A DNA stretch of 13,263 nt from Planctomycetota bacterium (GTDB taxonomy: Bacteria; Planctomycetota; UBA1135; UBA2386). The notes beneath the pieces are model-generated. The model was not told the origin of the DNA. It ran no database searches and saw only the letters and a program-made list of their open reading frames with translations. The DNA lies in NCBI GenBank assembly GCA_020425885.1, contig JAGQRA010000620.1, positions 1 to 13,263 on the forward strand. The letters are read 5' to 3'. This document shows, one piece after another, positions 1 to 7,508 of this stretch. Positions within the stretch are counted from its first letter, which is position 1. Every line of letters begins with the position of its first letter. Both the position numbers and the translations under genes were made by a program.

Positions 1-2029
1 CGAACACGCCGCAGAAGCCGAGCCAGATCACGGTGCCGAGCAGGCAGAGTCCGGCGGGTATCGCCAGGAACGTCAGCTTGTGGCCGAGGCACCAGCGCAG
101 CATCGGTTCGTAGCAGCGCTGCAAGGCGGCGAAGAACAGCAGGAAGCCGCCGAGGCAGGTCATCGTCAACACCAGGTTCGGCAGCGCGCGATCGGGGCCG
201 AGTGGCGACCAGGTCATCGACAGCACGACGGCGACCACGGCGGCGAGGGCGTAGTTGATGGCGCGTCGGACGAGGCGGACGGCGCGTTCCGGCAGCCGCG
301 TCGCCAGCAGGTGCCAACCGCCGATGGCCACCGCGATCGCACCGGCCCACCAGGTGAGATACACCCCGAGCAGCAGCCCCGAAGCGACGAGCACGATCGC
401 CAGCACCGGTACGCGGCCACGCTTCGGGTCGCGCACCCGCAGCAACATGTGCGCGACCGGCGGGATGATCACCAGCGCGACCACGATCGAGGCCAGCAGC
501 GCGAACGTCTTGGTGAAGGCCAGCGGCTTGAACAGCTTGCCTTCGGCCCCGGCCATCGTGAACACCGGCAGGAAGCTGACCACTGTGGTGAGCACCGCGG
601 TCAGCACCGCGCCGCCGACCTCCGATGAGCCGCGCAGGATCGCCGCCGCGCGCTGCTTGTGGTTGTCGCCGGCGTCGATGTGCTTGAGGATGTTCTCGCA
701 GAGCACGATGCCCATGTCGACCATGGTGCCGATCGCGATCGCGATCCCCGACAGCGCCACGATGTTGGCATCGACGCCCGCGTATCTCATCGCGATGAAC
801 GCCATCAGCACCGCCAGCGGCAACAGCCCGGCGATCATCGCCGCGGTGCCGAGGTGTGCGACCATGGCCAGCACGACGATGATCGTGACCAGGATCTCGT
901 CGCGCAGCGCGTCGCTGAGCGTGCCCAGGGTCTCCCTGATCAGCCCGGTGCGATCGTAGAACGGCACGACCGTGACCTGCGTCGTCGTGCCGTTCGCCAG
1001 CGTCTTCTTCGGCAGTCCCGGGGCCAGCTCGGCGATCCGGTGCTTGACCCGATCCAGGACCTCGAGCGGATTGGCGCCGTAGCGGACGACGACGACACCG
1101 CCCACGGCCTCGGTGCCCTCCTTGTCCAGGGCGCCACGGCGCAGCGCCGGCCCGCGGGCGACGTGCGCGATCTGCCGGATCGTGATCGGGACGTTGTCGC
1201 GCTGCACGACGACCGTGTCTTCGATGTCCTGCAGGCCACGCAGGAAGCCGAGCCCACGGATGACGTACTCGGCGCGGTTGACTTCGATCGTGCTCGCACC
1301 GACGTCGACGTTCGACATCCGCACCGCCGCGAAGACCTGCTCGAGCGTCACGCCATGGGCGCGCATCGCGTCGGGGTCGACATCGATCTGGTATTCCTGC
1401 ACGTAGCCGCCGATCGAGGCCACCTCGGCCACGCCCTCGACGCTGGCGAGGCCGTAGCGCACGTACCAGTCCTGCGCCGAACGCAGCTCGTGCAGATCGA
1501 ACCCGGGTGCCGCCTCGCCGGCCTCGTCGCGGCCCTCGAGCGTGTACCAGAAGACCTGACCGAGCGGGGTCGCATCGGGGCCGAGGGCCGGCTGCACGCC
1601 TTCGGGCAGGGTCCCCGACGGCAGGCTGTTGAGCTTCTCGAGGATCCGGGAGCGCGACCAGTAGAACTCGGTATCGTCGTCGAAGATGACGAAGATCGAA
1701 GCGAAGCCGAGCATCGAGCTGCTGCGGATCGTCTTGATGCCGGGCACGCCGAGCAGCGCCACGGTCAGTGGATAGGTGATCTGGTCCTCGACGTCCTGCG
1801 GCGACCGGCCGGGCCACGAGGTGAAGACGATCTGCTGGTTCTCGCCGGTGTCGGGGATGGCGTCGACCGGCACCGGATCACGCGGGAGACCCCGGATCTT
1901 CCAGTCGAACGGCGACACCATCGCGCCCCACGCCGTGAGGAACACGATCAGCAGCACGACCACGAGCTTGTTCGCCAGGCAGAAGCCCAACAGGCGGTCG
2001 ACCGGACCCGCCGCCGGTTGCGGGCTCAT
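1..2029 (-). CDS. cusA: CusA/CzcA-type heavy-metal efflux RND permease, partial (C-terminal part beyond left edge)
   Basis: Inner-membrane proton-driven pump that, in the HME-RND family, moves monovalent or divalent metal ions out through an adaptor and an outer-membrane channel. The visible 676 residues start at ATG 2029-2027, which overlaps the TGA of the adaptor gene (ATGA). An AGGGG Shine-Dalgarno lies 7 bases upstream. TM1 is near residues 15-35. The first porter loops carry family motifs such as DAIPDTGENQ, TYPLTVALLG and SSSMLGFASI. TM4 reads GIAIAIGTMVDMGIVLCEN with proton-relay aspartate D438, equivalent by eye to CusA D405. It lacks the HME1 DFG pattern, so it resembles the Cu/Ag (HME4) group. 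TM6 follows the PLAFTKTFALL motif. Residues 533-638 are an extra hydrophobic stretch before TM7 (about 648-670). The porter methionines of CusA (M573, M623, M672) would lie outside the window, so specificity cannot be settled. Family assignment is sure; the metal is inferred. Confidence 0.95.
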   Translation of the reverse strand, partial: MSPQPAAGPVDRLLGFCLANKLVVVLLIVFLTAWGAMVSPFDWKIRGLPRDPVPVDAIPDTGENQQIVFTSWPGRSPQDVEDQITYPLTVALLGVPGIKTIRSSSMLGFASIFVIFDDDTEFYWSRSRILEKLNSLPSGTLPEGVQPALGPDATPLGQVFWYTLEGRDEAGEAAPGFDLHELRSAQDWYVRYGLASVEGVAEVASIGGYVQEYQIDVDPDAMRAHGVTLEQVFAAVRMSNVDVGASTIEVNRAEYVIRGLGFLRGLQDIEDTVVVQRDNVPITIRQIAHVARGPALRRGALDKEGTEAVGGVVVVRYGANPLEVLDRVKHRIAELAPGLPKKTLANGTTTQVTVVPFYDRTGLIRETLGTLSDALRDEILVTIIVVLAMVAHLGTAAMIAGLLPLAVLMAFIAMRYAGVDANIVALSGIAIAIGTMVDMGIVLCENILKHIDAGDNHKQRAAAILRGSSEVGGAVLTAVLTTVVSFLPVFTMAGAEGKLFKPLAFTKTFALLASIVVALVIIPPVAHMLLRVRDPKRGRVPVLAIVLVASGLLLGVYLTWWAGAIAVAIGGWHLLATRLPERAVRLVRRAINYALAAVVAVVLSMTWSPLGPDRALPNLVLTMTCLGGFLLFFAALQRCYEPMLRWCLGHKLTFLAIPAGLCLLGTVIWLGFCGVF

Positions 2030-4407
2030 CGTTCGGCCCCTGACGGCAGCAACCGCGACGCCACTTTGCCGCAGTTCTGCATGGCGGTGCCGAAGTAGGG
2101 ATTCAGCACCTCGTCATCCCGCTGCAGCCAGTCGGCACCCTTGTTGTCGAACGCCATCGGACAGTGGATGCGGAAGAACGGTGCCGTGCCGAGGTGGCCG
2201 GTGCGGGCATGCAGCCGCGCGAGTCGGGAGCTCACCGTCGCGAAGTGTTGGCGGTGTGAGGCGAGACCGTCGAGGTCGGCGCCGAGGTCATCGATCACCA
2301 GCTCGAGGATGGCGCCGATCTCCGCGTCCACATCCTGTCGGCTCGACGCCGCCGCCGTCGCGACCGTCGCCTTGCGCATCCGGGCGTTGGCCAGGTCGTC
2401 CGCCGCCAACGCCAGCTGCCATTCGAAGTAGGCGGCGTAGAGCGGCTCGATCGCGGCCGCGACGGCAGGGTCGAGGGGCCGATCGTCGGATCCGCTGGCG
2501 GGCACACCGGGCAGTTCGCTGCGCACCTCGCCGCAGGTCAGCATCGAGGCGCCGAAGTACGGATTGCGGATCTCACGGTCCGTGTGCAGCCAGGCGGCGC
2601 CGGTGTCGCCCAGCGCCATCGGGCAGAACAGCTCGAACCGCGGCGCCGCGCCGTCGTGGCGGAAGGCGCGCTCGATCGCCAGTATGCCACGTGAGATCGT
2701 CGCGAAGGCCAGGCGCTGGGCGCCGATGTCCGCGCTGGCCGCGACGGCGGCCGCGGCGCTGGCCAGCTCGGGTTGTTCCTCGTCCAACAGCTGTCGCGCC
2801 CGCCGCGAGAGCCACTCCGGATCGAGGCCGCCCAGGCTGTCCTGCAGCGTCGTGGCCGCCGCCTTGGCGGCCGCCGCATCGTCGGCGGCGAGCCCCGCCT
2901 GCAGCGCGAAGTAGGCCGCGTACACCGGTCCGAGCGATGCCCGGAAGGCGACGGTCTCGTTGCCGATGAACAGCTGACCTTCGCCGGGCATCGTCATCAT
3001 GCTCGGCTTGGCTCGGATCTGCATCGCGCTGTCGATCCGGAACGCACCCTGCACGACCACCTGCTCGTTCTCCTCGAGTCCCGATCGCACGATGTAGTCG
3101 TCGCCGGCACGGGGCCCGAGCACGATTTCGCGACCTTCGTAGACGGGCTTCTCGCCGCCGGTGACGGCGACATAGGTGACCGCACGCGTGCCCGTCACCA
3201 GCACCGCCGAAGCCGGCACGATCAACGGCCGCGCCGCGGTGACATCGTTGACGTAGCCCAGGCTCTCGGCCGGCACCAGGTCCATGCCGCAGACGTCACA
3301 CTGCCCCGGGCCGTCCTTGACCACCTCGGGGTGCATCGGGCTGATCCACTTGCCGGCCAGCCGCGGCTCCAGCACCTGACCATCGCCACCGATGCGCGAA
3401 CGCACCACGGCGCGGACGAACATGCCCGGCTTGAGGCGGCCGTCGCGATTGTCGACGTCGACGCGGATGCGGACGGTGCGCCTCCTGGCATCGACCATCG
3501 GATCGAGGAACGAGATCCAGCCCTCGAACAGGTGGCCCGGCACCGCCTCGGCCACGATCTGCACCGCCTGCCCGTACCGCAGCCACGGCAGGTCCTGCTC
3601 GTAGGCGTCGAGCTGGATCCAGAGGCGGCCGAGGTCGGCGATCCGATAGATCGCCGTGCCCTCGCTGACGTAGGCGCCCTCGTCGAGTCGCTTGTCGATG
3701 ACGACGCCGGAGGCCGGGGATCGGATCATCATGTGATCCTCGGCCGTGCCGCGCGCCTCGATGGCGTCGACCTGGTCCACGGTGAGCCCCCAGAGCAGCA
3801 GCTTCTCGCGTGCGGCCTGGTAGCCGCGCCGGTTGCTGTCGGCGAGGAACTGACTCGGTTCGGCCGCGGTGGCATCGAGCCGATGCCGAACCTCGATCAG
3901 CTCCTGCTGCGCGGCGAGCAGCTGCGGGCTGTAGAGCGAGACCAGGTGATCGCCGGTCGCGACCTGGATGCCGGTGAAGTCGACGAACAGTCGATCGAGC
4001 CGGCCGGGCACCCGGGCCGCGATCGTCCGCACCCGGGTCTCGTCGTAGTCGACCTTGCCGACCATGCGCACCGGCAGGGTGACGAACCGGCGCTGCACCG
4101 GCGCGGTCTCGATGCCGGCCAGCCGAACCGAGGCCGCGGTCATCGCCAGACGACGCGGCCCGAGTTCGTCGCGCTGCCACGGCACCAGATCCATGCCACA
4201 CTTCGGGCACGGCACGCGGTCCGGCAGACGGATCTCGGGATGCATCGGGCAGGTCCACAGCGCGGGCTGCCGAGCCTGCTCGCCCGGTGCCGTACCGTGC
4301 TCCGAAGCCGCGTGTGGTGTCGTCCACCATGACGCGGTGTGGCGACCGACGGCGAACGTCGCTGCGAGCACGGCGGCGCCAGCGAGCCAGAGAACGGTCT
4401 TCTTCAC
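2026..4407 (-). CDS. cusB: CusB-like periplasmic adaptor (membrane fusion protein) with two heavy-metal-binding segments and two C-terminal DUF3347-like domains
   Basis: Adaptor bridging the RND pump and outer-membrane channel; in CusB it also hands metal to the pump. It has 793 residues, against roughly 400 for a plain CusB. The GTG start (4407-4405) overlaps the upstream gene's TGA (GTGA). GGAGGT 5 bases upstream fixes this start. Residues 4-20 are a signal or membrane anchor. Residues 52-76 are a heavy-metal-binding domain with CPMHP, CPKC and GMDLVP. The membrane-fusion core follows at about 105-465, with alpha-hairpin sequence SPQLLAAQQELIEVRH near 160-175. It is interrupted at 355-379 by a second metal-binding segment, SPMHP...CDVCGMDLVP, whose first Cys is replaced by Ser. 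Two tandem DUF3347-like domains (about 493-626 and 654-781) each end in CPMA, a WL pair, NPYFG and a CG pair. Its TGA overlaps the pump ATG. Family assignment is firm; metal identity is inferred. Confidence 0.95.
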   Translation of the reverse strand: MKKTVLWLAGAAVLAATFAVGRHTASWWTTPHAASEHGTAPGEQARQPALWTCPMHPEIRLPDRVPCPKCGMDLVPWQRDELGPRRLAMTAASVRLAGIETAPVQRRFVTLPVRMVGKVDYDETRVRTIAARVPGRLDRLFVDFTGIQVATGDHLVSLYSPQLLAAQQELIEVRHRLDATAAEPSQFLADSNRRGYQAAREKLLLWGLTVDQVDAIEARGTAEDHMMIRSPASGVVIDKRLDEGAYVSEGTAIYRIADLGRLWIQLDAYEQDLPWLRYGQAVQIVAEAVPGHLFEGWISFLDPMVDARRRTVRIRVDVDNRDGRLKPGMFVRAVVRSRIGGDGQVLEPRLAGKWISPMHPEVVKDGPGQCDVCGMDLVPAESLGYVNDVTAARPLIVPASAVLVTGTRAVTYVAVTGGEKPVYEGREIVLGPRAGDDYIVRSGLEENEQVVVQGAFRIDSAMQIRAKPSMMTMPGEGQLFIGNETVAFRASLGPVYAAYFALQAGLAADDAAAAKAAATTLQDSLGGLDPEWLSRRARQLLDEEQPELASAAAAVAASADIGAQRLAFATISRGILAIERAFRHDGAAPRFELFCPMALGDTGAAWLHTDREIRNPYFGASMLTCGEVRSELPGVPASGSDDRPLDPAVAAAIEPLYAAYFEWQLALAADDLANARMRKATVATAAASSRQDVDAEIGAILELVIDDLGADLDGLASHRQHFATVSSRLARLHARTGHLGTAPFFRIHCPMAFDNKGADWLQRDDEVLNPYFGTAMQNCGKVASRLLPSGAER
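2065..2931 (-). repeat. Tandem protein-level duplication: two DUF3347-like domains in the CusB-like adaptor
   Basis: The C-terminal 300 residues of the adaptor hold two related units of about 130 residues (first 2530-2931, second 2065-2448). Both begin with a YAAYF motif (LGPVYAAYF and IEPLYAAYF), followed by an Ala/Asp-rich helix (LAADDAA and LAADDLA). Both end with the same array: CPMA, a Gly, a WL pair, NPYFG, a Met and a CG pair. DUF3347 domains are commonly found with copper-handling proteins, and the conserved Cys and Met residues suggest metal binding (inference). The copies have diverged strongly between the shared motifs, so the duplication is old and not a recent DNA repeat. Confidence 0.8.
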
Positions 4408-5780
4408 AACGCACCTCCGATCAGGGTCTCGAGCCGCGCGCGGCTCTGGTGGTAGTCGCGACAGGCACGCCAGTAGGCGATCTCGAAGCCCAGCAACGCC
4501 CGCTCGCTGTCGATCAGATCCAGCAGGGTGGACGTTCCTGCCGAATAGGCCGCGCGCGTCACCTCGAGGGACTCGCGCGAACGCGGCAGCAGCGTCTCGC
4601 GGTAGAGCACGACCTGTCGGCCGTTGTCGTCGAGCTGGAAGACCGCGTGCTGGAGGTCGGCGCGCAGGTTCGCGCGGCGATCGTCCAGGGCGTGACTGGC
4701 GGCGGCGAGATTGCGCTCGGCCTCGCGCTCGGCGGCGGCGTAACGGCCCCGACCGACCGGCAACGTCATGCTGACGCGCACGCCCCATGGGTCATCGCCG
4801 CTGCCGGCAACCGCGGTCGCGGCCGCACCGGTCTCGAGGTAGTCGACGCCGAGGGCGAGGTCGGGCCACGGCTCGAGACGGGCCAACTCCAGCGCCTGCT
4901 GGCTGCGGCGGATACCCTGACAGAGCCGCCGCAGCTCCGGGTTGTGCTCCAGGGCCCGGGCCAGCAGCACCTCGACCTCGAGCTCGGCGAGCCGCGGTTC
5001 GGTCAGTTCGGGCAACGGCAGCTCGCCTTCGCCGCGCCAGTTCATCGCCGCCTGCAGGCGCGCGCTCGTTGCCGGTCGCACCTTGTCGAGCGATGCCAGC
5101 TCGTTCTCGATGCGGCCGATCTCGACCTGCAGCCGCAGCAGGTCCTGTTGACCGCCGGTGCCGCCGGCGATCCGCCGTTGCACCACCGGCTCGATCCCGC
5201 GCAGCAGGTCGAACACGGCCCGCGTCGTCTGCAGCGACCGGGCCAGATAGGCGTAGTCGTAGAAGGCAACCGTGACATCGCGGGCGACGCGCAGCCGTAG
5301 CGCCGCGACCTCGAACCACTGTTCTTCGGCGGCGCCGTCGGCGACCGCGCCACGCAGCTCCAGCTTGCCGAACCAGGGCAGCGTCTGGGTCAGTGAATAC
5401 CTGCGTTGCTGCGGTCCGGTCCGCGTCTGCAGGTCCTCGACGAATTGGGTGAAGCCGAGCTGCGGGTCGGGCAGGCTCGTGACCTGCGGCACGCGTTCGA
5501 GCGCGGCGCGCCAGCGCTCGTAGGCCGCCCGCAACCCGGCATTCTCGCGGAGGCCGTAGCCGACATAGCGGTCGATGTCGGCGATGCTCCGGACCTCGCC
5601 GGCGGGCGGCTCCGGCGATCGCTGTCGCGACGGCAGCGAGCGCAGCACCGGCTCGGTCTCGACCTGATCGGCGTAGAGCCACTCGGAGCGTTCGAGGATG
5701 CGCTCGCGATCCAGACCGGCATGACAGGCCGTGAGCGAGGCGGCAAGCGGCCAAAGGAAGAAGTTCCGTACTGCAGACAT
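4404..5780 (-). CDS. CusC/TolC-like outer-membrane efflux lipoprotein (OEP family)
   Basis: Outer-membrane channel of the tripartite metal efflux pump, 458 residues, a normal length for the family. The start ATG 5780-5778 gives a lipoprotein signal ending in LTAC, with Cys19 as the lipidation site, as in CusC and NodT proteins. There is no clear Shine-Dalgarno. The two OEP repeats span about 65-255 and 270-455. Family landmarks are SLPDPQLGFTQF (102-113), QTLPWFGKLELRG (132-144), the helical AAYSAGTSTLLDLIDSE segment (410-426) and a periodic coiled-coil pattern between them. A proline-rich linker (residues 45-62) follows the lipid anchor. The TGA overlaps the adaptor's GTG, so translation is coupled. 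A 101-base gap separates it from the Cys-rich gene upstream; I see no terminator there, so co-transcription is likely. Confidence 0.93.
   Translation of the reverse strand: MSAVRNFFLWPLAASLTACHAGLDRERILERSEWLYADQVETEPVLRSLPSRQRSPEPPAGEVRSIADIDRYVGYGLRENAGLRAAYERWRAALERVPQVTSLPDPQLGFTQFVEDLQTRTGPQQRRYSLTQTLPWFGKLELRGAVADGAAEEQWFEVAALRLRVARDVTVAFYDYAYLARSLQTTRAVFDLLRGIEPVVQRRIAGGTGGQQDLLRLQVEIGRIENELASLDKVRPATSARLQAAMNWRGEGELPLPELTEPRLAELEVEVLLARALEHNPELRRLCQGIRRSQQALELARLEPWPDLALGVDYLETGAAATAVAGSGDDPWGVRVSMTLPVGRGRYAAAEREAERNLAAASHALDDRRANLRADLQHAVFQLDDNGRQVVLYRETLLPRSRESLEVTRAAYSAGTSTLLDLIDSERALLGFEIAYWRACRDYHQSRARLETLIGGAL
4413..4418 (-). promoter_or_regulatory. Shine-Dalgarno deciding the GTG start of the adaptor
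   Basis: GGAGGT on the minus strand lies inside the 3' end of the outer-membrane protein gene. It is 5 bases before GTG 4407-4405, and that GTG overlaps the TGA of the preceding gene. It argues for the GTG rather than the long in-frame upstream extension, which lies over the outer-membrane protein gene in another frame. Confidence 0.75.
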
Positions 5781-5881
5781 CGAGCCAACACCGTGCGAAG
5801 GGAAGAGTGACCGCGTCGCGACGACACGGCGGTCCGGTGCCAGGCAGCCGTCGCCGACCGCCGGACACACCAGCCTTCTGC

Positions 5882-6394
5882 CTAGATGAGGAAGGACTCG
5901 AACAGCACGAACAGGGGTGGCCCGGTGCGCGCCCTCGGAATCACTCGGGCCGCGACGAAACGGCCGCCACCGGCGGCAGCGACCACCGCCCAGGGGACGT
6001 GGCTCAGTGGCAACCACACCGGCGCGAGCTCCTTGGCCACACCCGCATCGACATCGGCCGAGAAGCCGAGCAGCGGTGGACCAGCGCCATCGCCGCAGTG
6101 ACAGTCCGGATCGGGCTCGTCGCCGCCGGTCGATTCGCCCGGGCCCGGCCCGGGCGGGACTGGTGCCGGGCACTTGCCACAGCATGCCGGCGCCTTGGCG
6201 CGGCCGGCGCAGCAGCCGGACTGCGTCTCGCCCGACGGACCAGCAGGACTGGCGGTTTGGTGATGGGCGCAGCAGCAGGTCAGCGAGTGCGACCGCAACA
6301 TGCAGCGCAGGCGGCCTTGGCCGGGCAACATCGCGACCTGCAGCAGCGCGATCAACACGCACAGCAGGAAGCGGTTTCTGACCAGGCGGTTCAT
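5882..6394 (-). CDS. Small cysteine-rich exported or membrane-anchored protein at the head of the metal efflux operon, unknown function
   Basis: A 170-residue protein that I do not recognise. It starts MNRLVRNRF at ATG 6394-6392, chosen because a typical signal or anchor segment (residues 9-24) follows directly; the frame is open further upstream without a better start, and no strong Shine-Dalgarno is seen. It has 12 cysteines, 11 of them after the hydrophobic segment: C31, CCC at 40-42 followed by AHH, CC at 61-62, CC at 71-72 with GKC ending at 75, and CHC at 98-100. A Pro/Gly linker (76-90) and a more hydrophobic tail ending PPLFVLFESFLI follow. The clustered Cys and His residues and the position at the head of a metal efflux operon suggest metal binding or sensing in the periplasm. 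This is inference. The stop is TAG at 5882-5884, 101 bases before the channel gene. Confidence 0.75.
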   Translation of the reverse strand: MNRLVRNRFLLCVLIALLQVAMLPGQGRLRCMLRSHSLTCCCAHHQTASPAGPSGETQSGCCAGRAKAPACCGKCPAPVPPGPGPGESTGGDEPDPDCHCGDGAGPPLLGFSADVDAGVAKELAPVWLPLSHVPWAVVAAAGGGRFVAARVIPRARTGPPLFVLFESFLI

Positions 6395-6619
6395 CTCGAT
6401 GTGGGCCCCGGCATTCTCGCACCCGAGCACTGCAGAGGCAACCATCGACCGATCGCCCGGGTCAGCCATACCTCTGGTCACCGAACATCGCAGACCGGCA
6501 GGATGTCCCGGCCACCACGTCGGCCGCGGCCTCCCGAGGTCGAGGGCGATGGCCGTCGGCCGATCGGACATTACAATCCTCGGCTCCTCCAAGGGTGCCA
6601 CCCCAAAGGTGAGTTGCTG
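6395..6619. other. Divergent intergenic region between the metal operon and a secreted-protein gene
   Basis: This 225-base region must hold the promoters for both directions. On the plus strand a TACAAT hexamer (6572-6577) is a good -10 match about 43 bases before the next gene, but I see no matching -35. Its complement contains TGTAAT, so the same site could serve either direction. No clear regulator palindrome was found. Confidence 0.4.
6413..6441 (-). promoter_or_regulatory. Candidate sigma70-like promoter of the metal efflux operon
   Basis: On the minus strand, TTGCCT (6436-6441) is followed after 17 bases by GAGAAT (6413-6418). Each hexamer matches four of six consensus positions. Transcription would start about 11 bases before the Cys-rich gene's ATG, giving a very short leader. 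The spacer is 17 and not the 19-20 typical of MerR/CueR-controlled promoters, so no copper-sensor site is claimed. Weak evidence: a single pattern match in high-GC DNA. Confidence 0.25.
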
Positions 6620-7492
6620 ATGTCCACCAGGTTTCTCGCAGCGGCGTCCATCGCCATGTTCCTTGCCGGTTCGATCCAGTCACAACACATCGTCGCGCAG
6701 CTCTCCGGGCTGCCCAACCCGACCGGCGTGATCGACTTCGGCGCCAATCTCTATCCGAACCTGACGCCGATCACGAACCAGTTCAGCGGCATCACGGTGT
6801 CGCACGCCCGCTACTTCACCAACAACTACAACAACCTGGTGGGCGGCTTCCTGACCAACGACTTCAGCGGTCTGCCCAACACCGTCAGCGTCGTGTTCGC
6901 GCGCCCGATCACCGACCTCAGCTTCGTCTACCATCAGATCAGCACGAGCGCGCCGTCGACGATCAGGGCGCTGCTGGCCGGGGTCACGGTGACCTCGTTC
7001 TCGGGGACGTGGAACCAAACCCAGCCGAACAACTACTTCGGTTTCACCAACATCTACTTCGACGAGCTGCAGATCGACTTCGTCGCCGACTTCAACATCG
7101 ACACCCTGGCGTACCGCGATCAGGCCGCGGGTTGCATCCTGCGGAACGGCACCGGGATCAACCCGACCGACTTCACCTGCGCGAGCCTGCCGGTCCTGGG
7201 CACGACATGGCAGGGGCAGATGGTGACGAATGCGAGCACCATCCTGACGATCCTCGGCTATGCGCCGAACGGGTTGGCCGCACCCTCGCCGCTGTTCGGC
7301 GGCGAGCTGCTGCTGCAAACGACACCGCCGCCGATCGCGATCTTCGGCTTCGGCTCCTACTCGATGGCGATCCCGTCGGCCTCGGCCTGGATCGGCACGG
7401 CGGTCGTGTTCCAGGGCTTCCGCGCCGAGGTGACCGCTACGGGGACGGCGCTGGTACCGCTGAATGCGCTCGAACTGGTGCTCGGACTCTGA
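6620..7492 (+). CDS. Secreted protein with a jelly-roll-like N-terminal domain and a planctomycete-type C-terminal module
   Basis: A 290-residue exported protein of unknown function. ATG 6620 is preceded by AAGGTGAG with a 7-base spacing, which fixes the start despite a long open frame upstream. A signal peptide covers residues 1 to about 22. Residues 35-165 are rich in beta strands and aromatics, with motifs SGITVSHARYF, VSVVFARPI and YFGFTNIYFDELQIDF. These resemble the carbohydrate-binding-like N-terminal domains of many PEP-CTERM-type exported proteins, although there is no PEP-CTERM sorting tail. Residues 172-290 form a second module: C172, RNGTGINPTDF, PVLGTTW, GFGSYSMAIP, and an end in LNALELVLGL. 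I associate this with repeated secreted-protein families of planctomycetes. Surface or matrix binding is inference. The gene converges on the next one with a 16-base gap and no convincing terminator. Confidence 0.85.
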   Translation: MSTRFLAAASIAMFLAGSIQSQHIVAQLSGLPNPTGVIDFGANLYPNLTPITNQFSGITVSHARYFTNNYNNLVGGFLTNDFSGLPNTVSVVFARPITDLSFVYHQISTSAPSTIRALLAGVTVTSFSGTWNQTQPNNYFGFTNIYFDELQIDFVADFNIDTLAYRDQAAGCILRNGTGINPTDFTCASLPVLGTTWQGQMVTNASTILTILGYAPNGLAAPSPLFGGELLLQTTPPPIAIFGFGSYSMAIPSASAWIGTAVVFQGFRAEVTATGTALVPLNALELVLGL

Positions 7493-7508
7493 GTCGTCTC
7501 CTCGGGAG

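Noticed and set aside
659..2098. 479-residue open frame on the plus strand opposite the RND pump gene
   Set aside because: It lies antisense to a clear RND permease. Its composition (Asp, Arg, His, Val-rich, no hydrophobic core) is the usual shadow of a high-GC gene, and it has no Shine-Dalgarno.
2773..4332. 519-residue open frame on the plus strand opposite the adaptor gene
   Set aside because: It is antisense to the well-supported CusB-like gene, has shadow-type composition and shows no recognisable motif.
4408..4788. 127-residue N-terminal extension of the adaptor
   Set aside because: It overlaps the outer-membrane channel gene in another frame, whereas GTG 4407 has a GGAGGT site and is directly followed by a signal/anchor segment.
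5781..6422. 214-residue N-terminal extension of the outer-membrane channel protein
   Set aside because: It overlaps the Cys-rich gene, and the ATG at 5780 gives a proper lipoprotein signal with LTAC.
5807..6619. Long plus-strand extension upstream of the secreted protein at 6620
   Set aside because: It is Arg/Gly/His-rich shadow sequence antisense to the Cys-rich gene. ATG 6620 has a good Shine-Dalgarno and starts a signal peptide.
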